Shown: positions 9,885 through 20,975, counted from the first letter of the stretch. The stretch: 64,000 nucleotides of DNA from Symbiodinium natans (GCA_905221605.1 CAJNDS010002079.1:2410501-2474500), one strand, 5' to 3'. The notes: generated from the sequence alone by a model not told the origin. A program made the numbers and translations.

Positions 9885-10860
9885 GTAGCAGTCCTAGCCG
9901 GAACGGCCCCGACCTGAACTCTCTGCTTTGCTAACCTAGAGGGTCGACGCATGGGTATTGCTGTGGTTGAGGGGGTTTGAGAACAGCAAAGAGGCGCCTT
10001 CTAGGTACGTTATATCTCTACTTAGTGGTGGGCCTCCTTGTAATAGCTATACATAAGTACTGCAGCTATATGGGACCTCTCGGTGAGTTCTGCTGAGGAC
10101 GCTGATCTCCGCTGGAGGCAAGGGCAGGGCCTCCGATAACTGAGAGCATCGGGTTTCCTACGCCCCAGACCCGGTGAGAGCACCGCATCTATTTTCATGT
10201 ACGGGGTCTACTTGGGTTTTCGGGCTTCGGACTGGATTCTGTCCAGCATTCTTGGTCTGTTCTCTTGTGCCTCTTTTCCCCTTACTGGTTTTGTCGAAGA
10301 CCCAGTAAACCCTAAACCCTAAACCCCCAACGCGTAAACTCCAAATCCTGCAGGCTTAAAGGACCAACTTGGGTTGGAGTCAATTGTTTTGGGTTTAGCA
10401 TTCAGGGCTTTCCTATGTTTAGGTTGACAGAGATAGATGAAGGTGTTGGTTTGTGTATATATGAGTTCTCTAAATTATGGTCCATTTTTGGGCAGCCCAA
10501 GTTTTAGGGGGCCGCCTTATAATCAGGACTCCAAAAGGGACCATCTTTTAGAGAACTGACCATATGTGTTCAGGGTTTAGGGTCATAGACATGTGCTCAT
10601 ATATGTATATCAGATCGGCAGGGAGATTAACGCAGGTCCGCGTGCGAGACTTGGAGGTGTAGCCGGTTCGAGGAATCCTACGTTGCGGGCGGCACGAAAC
10701 AAGTGTGGAGGCACTTCCTGCTGCTCTTTCACAGCATCCTGTGCGTGCGCATGGAGATCAGACGACTGCGAGGCGCAGCACGCTCTTTGCAGCTATTACG
10801 GAGCGCATCAGCCGTGAAGCAGAAAAGAAGGGGCTCACGCGCGGTCGAGACCAGGGGTGC
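9885..10860. other. Mostly unique DNA, coding status unclear
   Basis: Contains one inverted-repeat element (10463-10566). A stretch at 10640-10850 is open in more than one + frame and rich in Arg, Cys and Ala. No motif is recognised. Confidence 0.4.
10463..10566. mobile_element. MITE-like element, family 3
   Basis: The left arm TTCTCTAAATTATGGTCC and right arm GGGACCATCTTTTAGAGAA form inverted repeats. Interior GGGGGCCGCCTTATAATCAGGAC is shared with copies at 18296, 46674 and 62168. Confidence 0.75.
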
Positions 10861-11286
10861 AAGCCCCCTAAACCCGAAACCCTAAACCCTAACCGGTTGA
10901 GAGTCTTGGGTCTAGGATTCAATTCAGTGTACCCCCCAACCCGAAAGCCCGAAACCCTCCCTAAACCCTTAACCCTAAACCCCTCTAAAATTCAGGGCAT
11001 GAAACCGAAGCCTTACTTGCTTAGCCAAACACTTGACATAAAGCTTCATGTGTTTACTACTAATTGCTTCATAACCCTCCAAAGTGGAATACATATTCTT
11101 CCTTATAGTGATTCTGGGGATCATCATTTTCTGGTTTTTTGGGAGTTCTGAAAAGCAACTGGTAGTTAGGGTTCCCATGTTTTGTGTGAGCATTTGAGCA
11201 TTCGCATCCCCAAGTTGTTGGAACCATTTCTTTTTTAGGTCCCAGCAGCCGTTACACCGAACCTGTGAGCCCTCCCTAAGGCAGTA

Positions 11287-11512
11287 ACCCCTAAAGCCCT
11301 AAACCCTAAACCCTAAACCCTAAACCCCAAACCCTAAACCCCAAACCCCAAACCCTAAACCCTCAAGCCCTAAACCCTAAACCCTAAACCCTAAATCCTA
11401 AACCCTAAACCCTAAAACCCAAACCCTAAACCCTAAACCCAAACCCTAAACCCTAAACCCCAAACCCTAAACCCTCAAGCCCTAAACCCTAAACCCTAAA
11501 CCCTAAATCAAG
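11287..11512. repeat. Long (CCCTAAA)n array
   Basis: About 32 units, including a duplicated block with CCCTCAAG and CCCCAAA variants, which indicates internal segmental duplication. Confidence 0.94.
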
Positions 11513-11514
11513 AG

Positions 11515-11558
11515 GTTTAACATCAAGCAGCTGGGCGGCACCTTCGAGGATTCTGCGA
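11515..11558 (+). CDS. Putative 44-nt exon between telomere-like arrays
   Basis: Acceptor TCAAGAG|G, frame FNIKQLGGTFEDSA, donor GCGA|GTTTAGGG. Both neighbouring introns have telomere-like ends on the exon side. Product unknown. Confidence 0.55.
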
Positions 11559-12002
11559 GTTTAGGGTTTATGGGATGTAGGCTTCGGAGACCAGGGGTCC
11601 GCTTGAAGCATCTTTCTGTAGGGTTTAGGGTTTTGGGTTTTGGGTTTCTTGTAGTGTGTCTGGGTATCTCTAGGACTACCCCACTGCATGTTTAGGTGCA
11701 AGCCAAATGGATCTAATGTGAGGAGAATGCGCGTGCGTAGGAACCTACGCACTTGGTTGTTTTCTCGAATGCTTCGAGCTGCACATGCAAAGTTGCTGTT
11801 GCTGAGAGTCCTTAGGTTCACGTCCTTTGGCACCATACGACAGTCTCATAAACGTTTGCGAAGAAGTTACACATGTTGCACTCTTGTGCCTGCCTATGAA
11901 ACCTCGCCGGAGCCCTGTGGGTATTTCCAAACATAGGGGGTCGCGGGGCACCCTTAATATACCCCAAAATAGTATAATCCTTATTATAGGAACCCCCAGC
12001 AG

Positions 12003-12107
12003 GATACCCGAAACCCTGAACCCGGAACCCTGAACCCTAAACCCTGAACCCTGAACCCTAAACCCTAAGCCCTAAGCCCGAAACCCTAAACCCTAAACCC
12101 TAAACCC
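12003..12107. repeat. (CCCTGAA/CCCTAAA)n array
   Basis: About 14 units, CCCTGAA at the left changing to CCCTAAA. Confidence 0.93.
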
Positions 12108-12150
12108 CAACCCCCCTGCTCAAGGCCTCACCTAACTGTTGGGCTGCCAG

Positions 12151-12204
12151 CCATTGTCCGGGGCCTAGCGGAAGCTCCAACGCTTGCAGAGAGTGCTCAT
12201 GAGG
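12151..12204 (+). CDS. Putative internal exon
   Basis: Acceptor GGGCTGCCAG|CC, frame IVRGLAEAPTLAESAHE, donor near CATGAGG|GTTTCGGG, a variant telomere unit. Product unknown. Confidence 0.5.
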
Positions 12205-12596
12205 GTTTCGGGTTGAGGGTTGAGGGTTGAGGGCTGTGGGTTTACCCCACCCTTGAGTTCAATATAGACGCTTACACAGTGTCGTCTTTGGGGCACCAAC
12301 AGCCCCAGAACAACAAACCCTGAACACTGGGGTTTAGGGCTTAGGGTTTAGGATTTAGGCTTTAGGGTTTTCCAGTTTGAGGCTATTGCCCGCAAGGTTG
12401 TTGTACAAATTTGTATGGGGGGGTTCGAAAATAGGGGTACCCTTGTTTCAGGTTTCCTATATCAAGGAGTATAGTATTTGGGGGGGGGGGGGGGGTTATA
12501 TAAGGGGGGAACCCCCATTGTGGGAGATAAGCCGTATCTCGAAAGAGTAGCCTTTGAGTCGAAGTTCTGTGTGCAAAGGCTTTGGGAGCTTCCCAG

Positions 12597-12725
12597 GTTT
12601 GGGGTTTGGGGTTTGGGGTTTGGGGTTTAGGGTTTAGGATTTAGGGTTAGGGTTTAGGGTTTAGGGTTTAGGGTTCAGGGTACAGGGTTCAGGGGTTAGG
12701 GTTTAGGGTTTAGGGTTTAGGGTTA
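12597..12725. repeat. (TTTGGGG)n then (TTTAGGG)n array
   Basis: Variant block TTTGGGG at the left, TTTAGGG and TTCAGGG to the right. Confidence 0.94.
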
Positions 12726-12807
12726 ATGTTTGTAGGGTCCCGGGGCCCTTAAATCCTAAACCCTGAGGACCCAACTTAGATCAACACTGCAACCCTCTAA
12801 GTGCCCG

Positions 12808-12893
12808 TTCCAACCCTAAACCCTAAACCCCCAAACCCTAAACCCTAAACCCTAAACCCTAAACCCTAAACCCTAAACCCTAAACCCCAAGGC
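12808..12893. repeat. (CCCTAAA)n array
   Basis: About 11 exact units. Confidence 0.95.
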
Positions 12894-13212
12894 TTCGAGA
12901 GCGGTTCCGGGATAGGGGGCTTAGGACTCACCGGCTGGTTGATTCAACCCAAGTTAAACTCGAAACCCAAATCCTAAACCCTAAACCAATTAAACCCTAA
13001 GCCTTAAGACGCTCATCCTAAACCCTAATCCCTAAACCGAGATTAAATCCTAAAACCGTAGTCCTAAACCCGAAAAGATCCAAATTTAACCCTGAGCCCT
13101 AGTCCCTACCCCCCAAAACCCAAAACCCTAAACCCTAAACCCAAAACCCTAAACCCTCTCCTGCGAAGTGGAGAGTTTTGGCGTCCCAAGACACCTTTTT
13201 TTGTTATCAGGG

Positions 13213-13262
13213 ACAAATGGTTTAGGGTTTAGGGTTTAGGGTTTAGGGTTTAGGGTTTAGGG
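13213..13262. repeat. (TTTAGGG)n array
   Basis: Seven exact units immediately 5' of the MITE at 13288. Confidence 0.94.
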
Positions 13263-13287
13263 TAGAACAGATAATTATCTGTGATAC

Positions 13288-13403
13288 CTTGGTAGCCCGG
13301 AGGCACCCGTTACCCTTTTTTGTAGGTCCAGGTCCCTTATACAGTAGCCTACCCAAACAGAGAGTACCCTTATTATAAGATGGTTCCTGGGCTACCTAGC
13401 CCT
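13288..13403. mobile_element. MITE-like element, family 1
   Basis: Ends CTTGGTAGCCCGGAGG and CCTGGGCTACCTAG; interior GTAGGTCCAGGTCCCTTAT resembles the other copies. Confidence 0.7.
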
Positions 13404-13569
13404 TCTTTGTTATCAGGGACATGTGCGAAAGCTACCAGATCATGCCTTCAGCCAAAGAACTTAGGGACTGGGTAGGTAGCCTTAAACCCTTTTGGATGTA
13501 TAGCATCCTACTATATGTAGAAGGTTAACCTGTTTGGGCTAGGTATTTAGCCCCTAGAAAAATAGCAAC

Positions 13570-13875
13570 CCCTAAACCTTCTACATCCTTACACCATCAA
13601 CCCTGGGCCCTAAACCCCGAAACCCCCAAGCCCCCCCAAACCCTGAAACCCCTAAACCCCCAAACCGCCCTAAACCGCTACTCCTAAACCCTAAGCCCTG
13701 AGTAAGATCCCTAAACCCCACACACTCAACCCCGAAACCCTAAACGCCTAAGCCCTGACTAAGGACCCTTATCCCTAAGCCCCAAACCCTAAACAAAACC
13801 CTAAACCCCTAAGCCCCACCTACCTGTATCCCTAAACCCTAAACCCTAAACCCTGAACCCTAAACCCTAAACCCC
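13570..13875. repeat. Degenerate C-rich telomere-like region
   Basis: Decayed CCCTAAA/CCCCAAA units over 300 bp, clean CCCTAAA at the right end. No exon inside. Confidence 0.8.
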
Positions 13876-13879
13876 TGAG

Positions 13880-13947
13880 GCTGAAGCCAACGTGTCGCTT
13901 TACGGCGCCTCTCAGCTGGCGGCGCACGGGCTGGAAGGAACCAACAG
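13880..13947 (+). CDS. Putative internal exon
   Basis: Acceptor AAACCCCTGAG|GCT, frame EAEANVSLYGASQLAAHGLE, donor CAACAG|GTGCAG. TTTAGGG units begin 11 bases into the intron. One of the clearest exon calls; product unknown. Confidence 0.6.
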
Positions 13948-13958
13948 GTGCAGCTGGG

Positions 13959-14018
13959 GTTTAGGGTTTAGGGTTTAGGGTTTAGGGTTTAGGGTGTAGG
14001 GTGTAGGGTGTAGGGTGT
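13959..14018. repeat. (TTTAGGG)n then (TGTAGGG)n array
   Basis: Five TTTAGGG units followed by four TGTAGGG units. Confidence 0.93.
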
Positions 14019-14691
14019 CGGCTACATTGATCGTAGTCCCACATGCTAAACCCCAGCCCCGAATAACTCCTCCAGGCTCGAAACCCTACTAGAGCCGGTA
14101 CCCGAACTTACGTTTGCGTTTAGGGTTCAACGTTTAGGGTCAGTAGGGGAGGGGGTTGAGGGTTGAGGGGTGTAGGGGTTGGGGGTATGGGGGTTTGCAT
14201 TCAGGGCTTCTCGTCTTAGGATGGACTTAGGCCTGGGTAGGTGTCGTTCAGTAAACCTCTTGCCTAACACCCTACTCTACTGGGGAACAGAACTCTCTAC
14301 CCAAAACCCTCAGCCCTAAACCCCAAAACCCTAAGCCCTAGTTTGTGACTTTTTGGCTGAGGAAGAAGCCCTCCAAGCACATACCCAGACCCCTGGTACT
14401 ACCCTGCCTATACTACTATTGGGGTCATGTTTAGGACCCTACACCCTAAACCCTAAACCCTGAACGGATCTGTTTTTGGATCTTCCCAGAGGTCTGGGTA
14501 GAGCATGAACGGACCCCAGGGCTTCTTGGAATTCAGGGGCCTAACACCCTAAAGCCCTGGAGTCTTACACTCTCAACCCTAAACTCTGAAACCCTAAACT
14601 CTGGAACCCTAAACACTAAACCCTAAACCCTAAACCCTAAACAGCAAACCCTAAACCCTAAACCCTAAACCCTCAGCCCAGACAGCCACAG

Positions 14692-14775
14692 GTGGCACAT
14701 TCAACACGAGCCCTTTTGGTCCGAGTTCTTCCAGTCCGATGCCCAGGGCCAATTTCTGCAGATGGTTAAGGGAAG
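14692..14775 (+). CDS. Putative internal exon, aromatic-rich
   Basis: Acceptor GCCACAG|G, frame WHIQHEPFWSEFFQSDAQG with no stop, donor GGAAG|GTTCAGGG, a variant telomere unit. A clear exon by composition; product unknown. It may belong with the islands at 13880, 16599 and 17295. Confidence 0.6.
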
Positions 14776-15224
14776 GTTCAGGGTTTAGGGTTTAGGGTTT
14801 AGGGTCTAGGGTTTAGGGTCTAGGGCCCAGGGTTTAGGGTTTGGGATCTAGGGTTTAGGGGTTTAAAGGGGGGGTATGCAACCTAAGGTTCCCGAATACC
14901 CCCCCCCCCCCCCCCCCCCACTACTTCCTAGGGCCCCCGAAGCTTCCCTAGGTACCTACCCCCCATGAGCCCAAACCCTAAACCCTACACCCTAAATCCC
15001 CCCCGTTGCTTAAGGACCCTGCAATATGGGGGTTGGGCTGAGGGTCCGGCAAAGAGATGGACCATTCGGGAGAAACGAGTTCCTGAAAAGGGGAATCCTG
15101 GAGCAAAAGCAAAGCTGCCTTATGGTTATCTGGAGGAAGGGAAATACTCTGAACAGCTACCATGCGAAGGACGGTTCATTCTAAGATTGTTCTGCGAGTA
15201 TTTGTAAGGTACCCCTGCTCCCCC

Positions 15225-15265
15225 ACGCATGGTTCCCTCCTCCTCCTCCTCATCCTCCTCCCCTC
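15225..15265. repeat. (TCC)n microsatellite
   Basis: CCTCCTCCTCCTCCTCATCCTCCTCC tract; a glutamate run on the - strand is an artefact of it. Confidence 0.8.
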
Positions 15266-15505
15266 TACTGTGGCGTTGTGTAGTTTTGGGTTCAGGGTCT
15301 AAGGTCAAGGGCCTAGGGTTTAAGGTTTAAGTTTTAGGGTTTAGGGTTCAGGGTTTGAGGACCCTAATTTTTAATTTAGGGCTTAGGGTTTACGATTTAG
15401 GGTCTTGAAGTTTAGGTTCCCATAACAGCCCATAGACCAAAACGGGGCGATGCTTTTGAATCAGACTTGCGGCCACCCGGGGCATCGAAAGGTTTCCCAA
15501 TGCAG

Positions 15506-15677
15506 CTGCCAATTCCTGCTGTCGATGGTGCAGTCCATTAACGACGCTCACCACAAATATCCCAGCCGTCGAGCGCCCCGCAAGAGCACAAGCCTTCTGC
15601 ACAACATGGAGCAGATGCACATGCTCCATGACCAGCAGTTGCAAGCCATCGTGCTCCCTACCACTGGGCTACCACAG
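15506..15677 (+). CDS. Putative long exon, Met/His/Gln-rich helix
   Basis: After an acceptor-like CCCAATGCAG the frame runs about 57 codons, including LLSMVQSINDAHHKY and HNMEQMHMLHDQQLQAI. It looks like a soluble helical or coiled-coil segment. It ends right before a C23 homopolymer, where the donor is unclear. Function unknown. Confidence 0.55.
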
Positions 15678-15696
15678 CCGAAAAGGGATCCTACTT

Positions 15697-15698
15697 CC

Positions 15699-15729
<31 letters not shown>

Positions 15730-15733
15730 AAAA
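15697..15733. repeat. C23-A14 homopolymer junction
   Basis: A run of C passes directly into a run of A. The same kind of junction appears at 6140-6175, and its complement (T then G) at 28632, 33478 and 60365. Confidence 0.9.
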
Positions 15734-15739
15734 CATAAA

Positions 15740-16590
15740 AAAAAGGGAATAAGGGTGCTACTTACTGGGCATCCTAGAAACCGTAACTCCTGCATAGTTT
15801 AGGCTTTAGGCTTTAGGTTCAAAGCTTACCTTCACCGGAGCCCTGGTCGGAGAAGCTCTCGACATTCTCTAGTATCCTTGAAGAACGGACGTGTCCGTTT
15901 AGGGCTTCGGGTTTAGGTCTGTAGCATCTGCATGGACCAGCTTATTGGCTGTGTGGAGTGTTGTTTCAGGGTCCTACCTAGACTGCCCTTATGTGCCCGT
16001 TTATGACTGGAAACTGCATTTGTTTGACTCCGAGTTCTAAGGCCTTCGTCTGTGATACAGGACTAGCGGGAAGGCTAAAGGGTTTATGGCTTAGGATATG
16101 AAGGTTCGGGCTATAGACCCGACAAGCCTACTGTCTGAACCCCGAACTTCTCAGTGCTTCTTGGTTTAGGGTTTAGGGTTTGAAAGGTTAGGGTTTATAT
16201 GGGTTAAGTTGCCCTTTTGCCCTTGTTTTTGTGTTCCAGGTTCCCTTGTAAGCTAAACATCCCAAACCAGTAACCCTAAACCCTGACCCCTAAACCCTAA
16301 ACCCTAAACCCTAAACTCTAAACCCTAAACCACTGATTATAATACGGTTACTGGGGCGACCAAGAAGGCGATTTAATAGCCAAGAAGGATGCCTTTTTTT
16401 GTCTACGTTATTGGGCAACCTAGCACTATCACTTCCCAAAGACTCCAATACCCCTCAATTAAGGAATATTCCTTAGACCACATAAGGAACCTTCTACTTC
16501 AAGGAACATACCCTAAACCCGAAGCCCGAAGCCCTAAACCCGAACCCTAAATCCAAAACCCTAAACCCGAAGCCCTAAACCCTAAACCCT
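15740..16590. other. Non-coding DNA with decayed inverted-repeat elements
   Basis: Contains short telomere-like runs and partial MITE-like pieces around 16345-16430 and 16440-16510. No exon recognised. Confidence 0.4.
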
Positions 16591-16598
16591 TAATTCAG

Positions 16599-16696
16599 GG
16601 GTACTGGAGTTTCCGGGTTTCCGCCCAACCGGCGATGTCGGGTTGACGGCTGTGCGGATGAGGCGCTTGGAGGACGTCATGGAAGAGGTGCAGCGG
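16599..16696 (+). CDS. Putative internal exon with telomeric donor
   Basis: Acceptor TTAATTCAG|GG and donor CAGCGG|GTTTAGGG bound a 98-nt frame reading VLEFPGFRPTGDVGL and MRRLEDVMEEVQR, an amphipathic helix at the end. Product unknown. Confidence 0.6.
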
Positions 16697-17232
16697 GTTT
16701 AGGGTTTTAGGCTTAGGGTTTAGGGTTTAGGGTTTAGGGTTTAGGGTTGAATGTTGGGCTGTGGTGTATATGCGGACGTGTGCAGAGTGCTCGCTTTCCT
16801 AGGCATTGGTATCAGCGCCCACTTTTCTGCATGCTTCTTGCTCACTACTTGCAAGTTCTGCTTACCTGTGATATCAAATGCCCAGACAAAGGGCGTACTT
16901 TGGGAGAGCTACCCTGAACCCCTAAACCCGAACAACACCCCTCCCATATTCCAACTAGACGTTGTACCCGTTTCGTACGAAAATCCCGACCAATTCTATT
17001 TTTCTGTTAATTTGAAAGGCCTCAGACACCTTAAACACCCGTGTTTTTTGCGAGAACAAGGCACTCTTCCCCGCCCCAAACCCTACCTTAAGACTTATAA
17101 GAACCCACAAGTTTCGTTTTTGGCAGAATTTGGGGTTTAGGTTTTTTGCTGCAGAGGTTTAAGGTTTCGGGATGATGGTGTGGGGCTTGGGGGATCGAAT
17201 TTAGCAGGATTTTTTCGAGGAGGGTTTCGTTC

Positions 17233-17291
17233 CCCTAAACCCTAAACCCTAAACCCTAAACCCTAAACCCTAAACCCTAAACCCTAAACCC
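17233..17291. repeat. (CCCTAAA)n array
   Basis: About nine units ending in CCCGAG next to the exon at 17295. Confidence 0.95.
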
Positions 17292-17294
17292 GAG

Positions 17295-17369
17295 TCGGAG
17301 GTGGGTCTTCATGAAGCCATCGAGCTGGTGCAGGTCTTCGCGAAGCTTAGGCCGGCCGGTTGCGGGATT
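17295..17369 (+). CDS. Putative exon, helical
   Basis: The frame reads ESEVGLHEAIELVQVFAKLR and runs to TAG at 17367. A donor at GTGCAG|GTCTTC (17334) would shorten it. Product unknown. Confidence 0.5.
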
Positions 17370-17372
17370 TAG

Positions 17373-17467
17373 GTTGGGATGTTCCTCAATTTATACCAAC
17401 AGTTTAAAAAAAGGGGTGCTATAGTCCCATTAAGGACTGTTAGTATAAGGGGGAACATACCAAGATT
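17373..17467. mobile_element. MITE-like element, family 2
   Basis: GTTGGGATGTTCC...TATACCAACAG at the left is mirrored by CTGTTAGTATAAGGGGGAAC at the right. A second copy follows at 17481. Confidence 0.8.
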
Positions 17468-17480
17468 TAGGGGTTTAGGG

Positions 17481-17583
17481 GCGTTCCCCAACTTATACTA
17501 AAAGTCCTAAATAGGGATTATGGTACCGCCCTTTTCTAGTCCCTATTGAGGACTGCTAGCATAAGGGAGCACATCCCACGATG
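17481..17583. mobile_element. MITE-like element, family 2, second tandem copy
   Basis: Same terminal inverted repeats as the adjacent copy, with a more diverged interior. The two copies lie about 13 bp apart. Confidence 0.75.
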
Positions 17584-17879
17584 TAGGCGTTTAGGGGTTT
17601 GGGGTTGAGGGCTTGAGGGCTCTAGGGTTTACGGGGTTAAGGGGTTTACAGCTTTTAGGATTGAGGGGTTGAGTGTTTGAGGGGTTGAGTTTTTGAGGGG
17701 GTGTGATGGGTTGAGGGGTCGAGGGGTCGAGGGGTCGAGGGGTTGAGGAGTTGAGGGGGGCTTTAGGGCTCTAGGGTTTGCGGGGTTTAGGGTGTGGGGT
17801 TTGCAGGTGTTAGGGTTGCGGTTGAGGGGTTTCGGGGTTTCGGGTTTACAAGGGTTCGGGCTCCTAGGGTTTAGGGATT

Positions 17880-18101
17880 TACTGTACAGGGTTGACTGCG
17901 CTGAGCAGCTTGGGGTACGCCAACGTATTTTTTCACCATGGCCAGGACCAAAGCAAAGCTGATGACACCTAGGGACGCCAATAACGGAACTCCTACCACG
18001 TAGGACCCAGAACTAGGAGGCTCCAGCAAGGAAGGCTTCTGAGTTCCACAGCAGTGCAGAACATCACAAGAAGCTTTCTTGACTAGAGCCGAAAACAACA
18101 C
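17880..18101 (-). CDS. Possible - strand exon with one membrane helix
   Basis: On the - strand a frame contains VVGVPLLASLGVISFALVLA followed by MVKKY, a good single transmembrane helix with a basic cytoplasmic edge, preceded by Pro/Ser-rich residues. No splice sites are certain and all other good exons are on +, so this may be chance. Confidence 0.3.
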
Positions 18102-18295
18102 AGTATGTGCATGGTTAAGCTTGCGTGTGTGGATTGTTCCATGAACCGTTTCTCCCTTTTTTGGGAAGGAGCCCTGCTTTTGGGAACTCCCCCTTGATGG
18201 TGATCTTACAAGGGCAACCCTAATCCCTACAAACCCTAAACCTTAAACCCCAAGAAGCCCTTAAACCTTACCCCCTCTTAACCCTAAACCCATGT

Positions 18296-18400
18296 GGTCA
18301 CTTCTCAAAATCACGGCCCGTGCTTGGGGGTACCCTAAGTAAGGGGGCCCTACAATCAGGTCCTCAAAAGGAACCCATCCTTTGGAGAAATGTCCATGTC
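18296..18400. mobile_element. MITE-like element, family 3
   Basis: Arms CACTTCTCAAAATCACGGCCC and CCATCCTTTGGAGAAATG are imperfect inverted repeats; interior GGGGGCCCTACAATCAGG matches family 3. Confidence 0.6.
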
Positions 18401-18426
18401 AGTTTGTCTTTCTGCCCAGAACTATC

Positions 18427-18500
18427 CACCGTGGCTGCGTGGATCTCTGCGTCGCCAAAGTACGCGATGCCGATCCGGAGGCATTCGGAGGAGGGTTTGT
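18427..18500 (+). CDS. Putative internal exon
   Basis: The frame reads HRGCVDLCVAKVRDADPEAF and continues GGGFVG. Splice sites are not clear. Product unknown. Confidence 0.4.
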
Positions 18501-19078
18501 AGGCTTAATCGGGCCTCTTCAGTGGTATATTAAGGGACCACGTAGCTACCCAAGTAAAGGATTTAGGGATTTTAAGGGTTTTAGCGTAATACGGGTACCT
18601 TTTACGAACAGCGCCTTAAAATGCCTGCGTGTGGTTGGAGTGTGCGTTTGGACATCTGTGTTTGATGGTCCAGGGCTTCTCTACGCAGGCCTCAATATGG
18701 TGTCTGCAAGCCCGAAGGTGGTTTTGGGGGGTTTAGAGTTTAGGGTTTTTTGGGGGGTTTAGAGTTTAGGGTTTTTAGGGTCGGGAGTTTCAGGGTTTCG
18801 GGTGCGATTTGAATAAGTCGTAATGGACATTTTGATTTGCCCACACTTGAACTTTCCGCTTGTTGGCTGTCGTATTTTGGAGAAATGCGACAGTCTACCA
18901 GAACCGGCACCGGTTCACAGTCTCTAGGGTACAGGGCCTGTTGCTTAGGGCGCCTTTTCACCACTTTTTTTTCAAAAAAGGCACCCAGGACAGCTGCCAT
19001 AGCGACTTAAATGGAGAAGAATCTCTGAGCTGCAGTGGGTGGCATGTGTATCCTAACCCCGAAGTCCTAAACTCACAG

Positions 19079-19116
<38 letters not shown>

Positions 19117-19148
19117 ACAAAAGAGAGCGAGAGAGAGAGAGAGAGAGG
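19079..19148. repeat. (GA)n microsatellite
   Basis: Two GAGA tracts separated by AAGAACAAAAGAGAGC. Confidence 0.95.
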
Positions 19149-19209
19149 CCAGGACTGGCAATAAAGCACTAGGATGCCTAGTCGTACTGAAGGGGTGTGT
19201 ATTAAAGAG

Positions 19210-19258
19210 TTTTCTGCTTTCGAGGGACCCAGTCGTACCCTTCTGACAGCTTGTCAGG
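19210..19258 (+). CDS. Putative internal exon with telomeric donor
   Basis: Frame FSAFEGPSRTLLTACQ between an AAAGAG acceptor and a GTTTAGGG donor. Product unknown. Confidence 0.4.
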
Positions 19259-19323
19259 GTTTAGGGAGTTTAGGGGTTTTCGGCTTTGGGGAGCAAGGTA
19301 ATAGCCCTGCTGCCGTCTTTCAG

Positions 19324-19429
19324 ATTCGACTCCTTTATAAGCCAAAGCGCCGCCGCTCGTTCATATTCTCGCAGGCTGCGAGGGAACCAGGTCATGATGC
19401 TTCAACGCCAGCTGCGTTTGCTGACTAGG
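19324..19429 (+). CDS. Putative internal exon, basic
   Basis: Acceptor GTCTTTCAG|A is good. The frame reads FDSFISQSAAARSYSRRLRG then VMMLQRQLRLLT, and the donor is near CTAGG|GTTTCGGG. Product unknown. Confidence 0.5.
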
Positions 19430-19693
19430 GTTTCGGGCTTTAGGATTTGGCTTCAGGTCTGCCAGCCTCCACACGAAATAGCACTTGGCGCGTCCATCCA
19501 CACCAGAGAGAAGACTCTGTTTCTCGCGGGAACACCTGCTCACATCCCCAAACCCGCCAAGTGTCCCCTAAATCGGGGCTGTATCCCTAAATCCTAAACC
19601 CTAGACCCTGTATCTTGCGGTTCAGGGTTTGGGGTTTAGGGTTTAAGGTTCAGGGTTTAGCGTTTAGGGTCTACAATTCACGTGTACCTGGAG

Positions 19694-19770
19694 GGCCTAT
19701 TGTTGGATTCCCCGATCTTTGCAAGGCGCTCCTCGACGAAAAGGAGACGGACTTGGCCTTTGCCGCGCAG
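19694..19770 (+). CDS. Putative internal exon
   Basis: Acceptor CCTGGAG|GG, frame PIVGFPDLCKALLDEKETDL then AFAAQ, donor CGCAG|GTGACG. Both splice sites are good, and TTTAGGG units lie on both sides. Product unknown. Confidence 0.6.
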
Positions 19771-19954
19771 GTGACGGGGCTGGGTTTAGGGTTTAGGGTT
19801 TGGGGTTCAGGGTTCAGGGTTAAAGGTAACCAACCCACTTGTTCAACTGCCCGAGTCCCATGTGGGGTTTAGCGTTTACGGAATCGGGTTCGGGGTCTAA
19901 CCAAAAAAGTAACGAAAGGCTTGGGCATACAGGCTTTCTGAGGTTCATAGCGTT

Positions 19955-20060
19955 GCTAGGGCTTTATAGGGTTCATCGGGTTTGTAGTGTTTACAGGGTT
20001 TGCAGGGTTTGTAGGGTTCACAGGTTTTACATGGTGTACAGGGTTCATAGGGTTTGCAGC
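19955..20060. repeat. Degenerate TTCATAGGG/TTTGTAGGG-type nonamers
   Basis: Units such as TTCATAGGG, TTTGTAGGG and TTTGCAGGG follow one another as diverged telomere-like nonamers. Confidence 0.75.
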
Positions 20061-20211
20061 GTTTGTAAGGGTTACAGTCAAGGGACAAAAGAAGGGATCC
20101 TGATAAGGGACCTTAGGGGTTATTCTGGGTTTTTTGTATGGGCTACAGAGGTTTATAGGGACTATAGAAGGTATAGACACATGATCCCAGTTCTCGGTTC
20201 GCCAACCCCCG

Positions 20212-20269
20212 CCCCCCCCCCCCCCCCCCCCCCCGGGCAACATGGTATGGTCTCCCCCCCCCCCCCCCC
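20212..20269. repeat. Two poly-C tracts
   Basis: C-runs of about 23 and 15 separated by a short unique stretch. Confidence 0.9.
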
Positions 20270-20721
20270 ACCCCCTAAACCCTAAACCCGAATCCCTCAT
20301 CCCGAATCCCTAAACCCTAAATCCCAAACCCGAAAACCCTAAACCCTAAAGCCAACCCGCAAGAACCCTAAACCCTAAAGCCCTAAAACCCTAAACCCTA
20401 AAACCAATCCACAACCACAAAACGCGGGGGTGGGAGGGGGCTGCCATTGGAAAAATGGGGGGGGGGGGGGGGCAGTCTGCGCCGGCATCATATATAGGGG
20501 TTACATAAGGGAATCTCCTTGTAACCCCTGAATGCAGGATTTACAGGGCTTAGGGCCGAGGGTCGAGGGTTTGCAGGGTTTAGGGTGCAGCGTTTACATG
20601 ATGTAGGGTTTTGGGTTTAGGGTTTAGGGTTCAGGGTTTAGGATTTAGGGTTTAGGGTTTGGGGTTTGGGGTTTAGGGTTTAGGGTGCAGGGTTTACAGG
20701 GTTTAGGGTTTAGGCCTGCAG

Positions 20722-20756
20722 TTCGGCAGGCACTGGCTGTGATGCGCGAAACAGAG
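20722..20756 (+). CDS. Putative 35-nt exon
   Basis: Acceptor GGCCTGCAG|TT, frame RQALAVMRETEA, then GAG|GCCTGA, either a GC donor or a TGA stop. Product unknown. Confidence 0.4.
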
Positions 20757-20975
20757 GCCTGAGCATCGAAGTTAGCACAAGGACCGGAAGGACGCTAAAC
20801 CCTCAACCCTAAACCCCAAACCCTAAACCCCAAACCCTAAACCCTAAACCCTAACCCGCAGCTCCGGGAATTCGTAAGATGAGAGGCTGCTCAGCTTCTC
20901 AGTGTGTTCAAAAGGATGTTGAGTGTTTTGTTCTCTTAGGGTGTTCTGGCTTCTGTGGCTGTTTATCCTTTTCGC

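Noticed and set aside
16751-17140. 129-codon + strand open frame
   Set aside because: It runs through degenerate telomere-like units and lacks splice sites or protein-like composition in its second half.
19839-20285. 148-codon frame with VHRVCSVYRVCRV repeats
   Set aside because: It is a translation of degenerate telomere-like nonamers plus poly-C.
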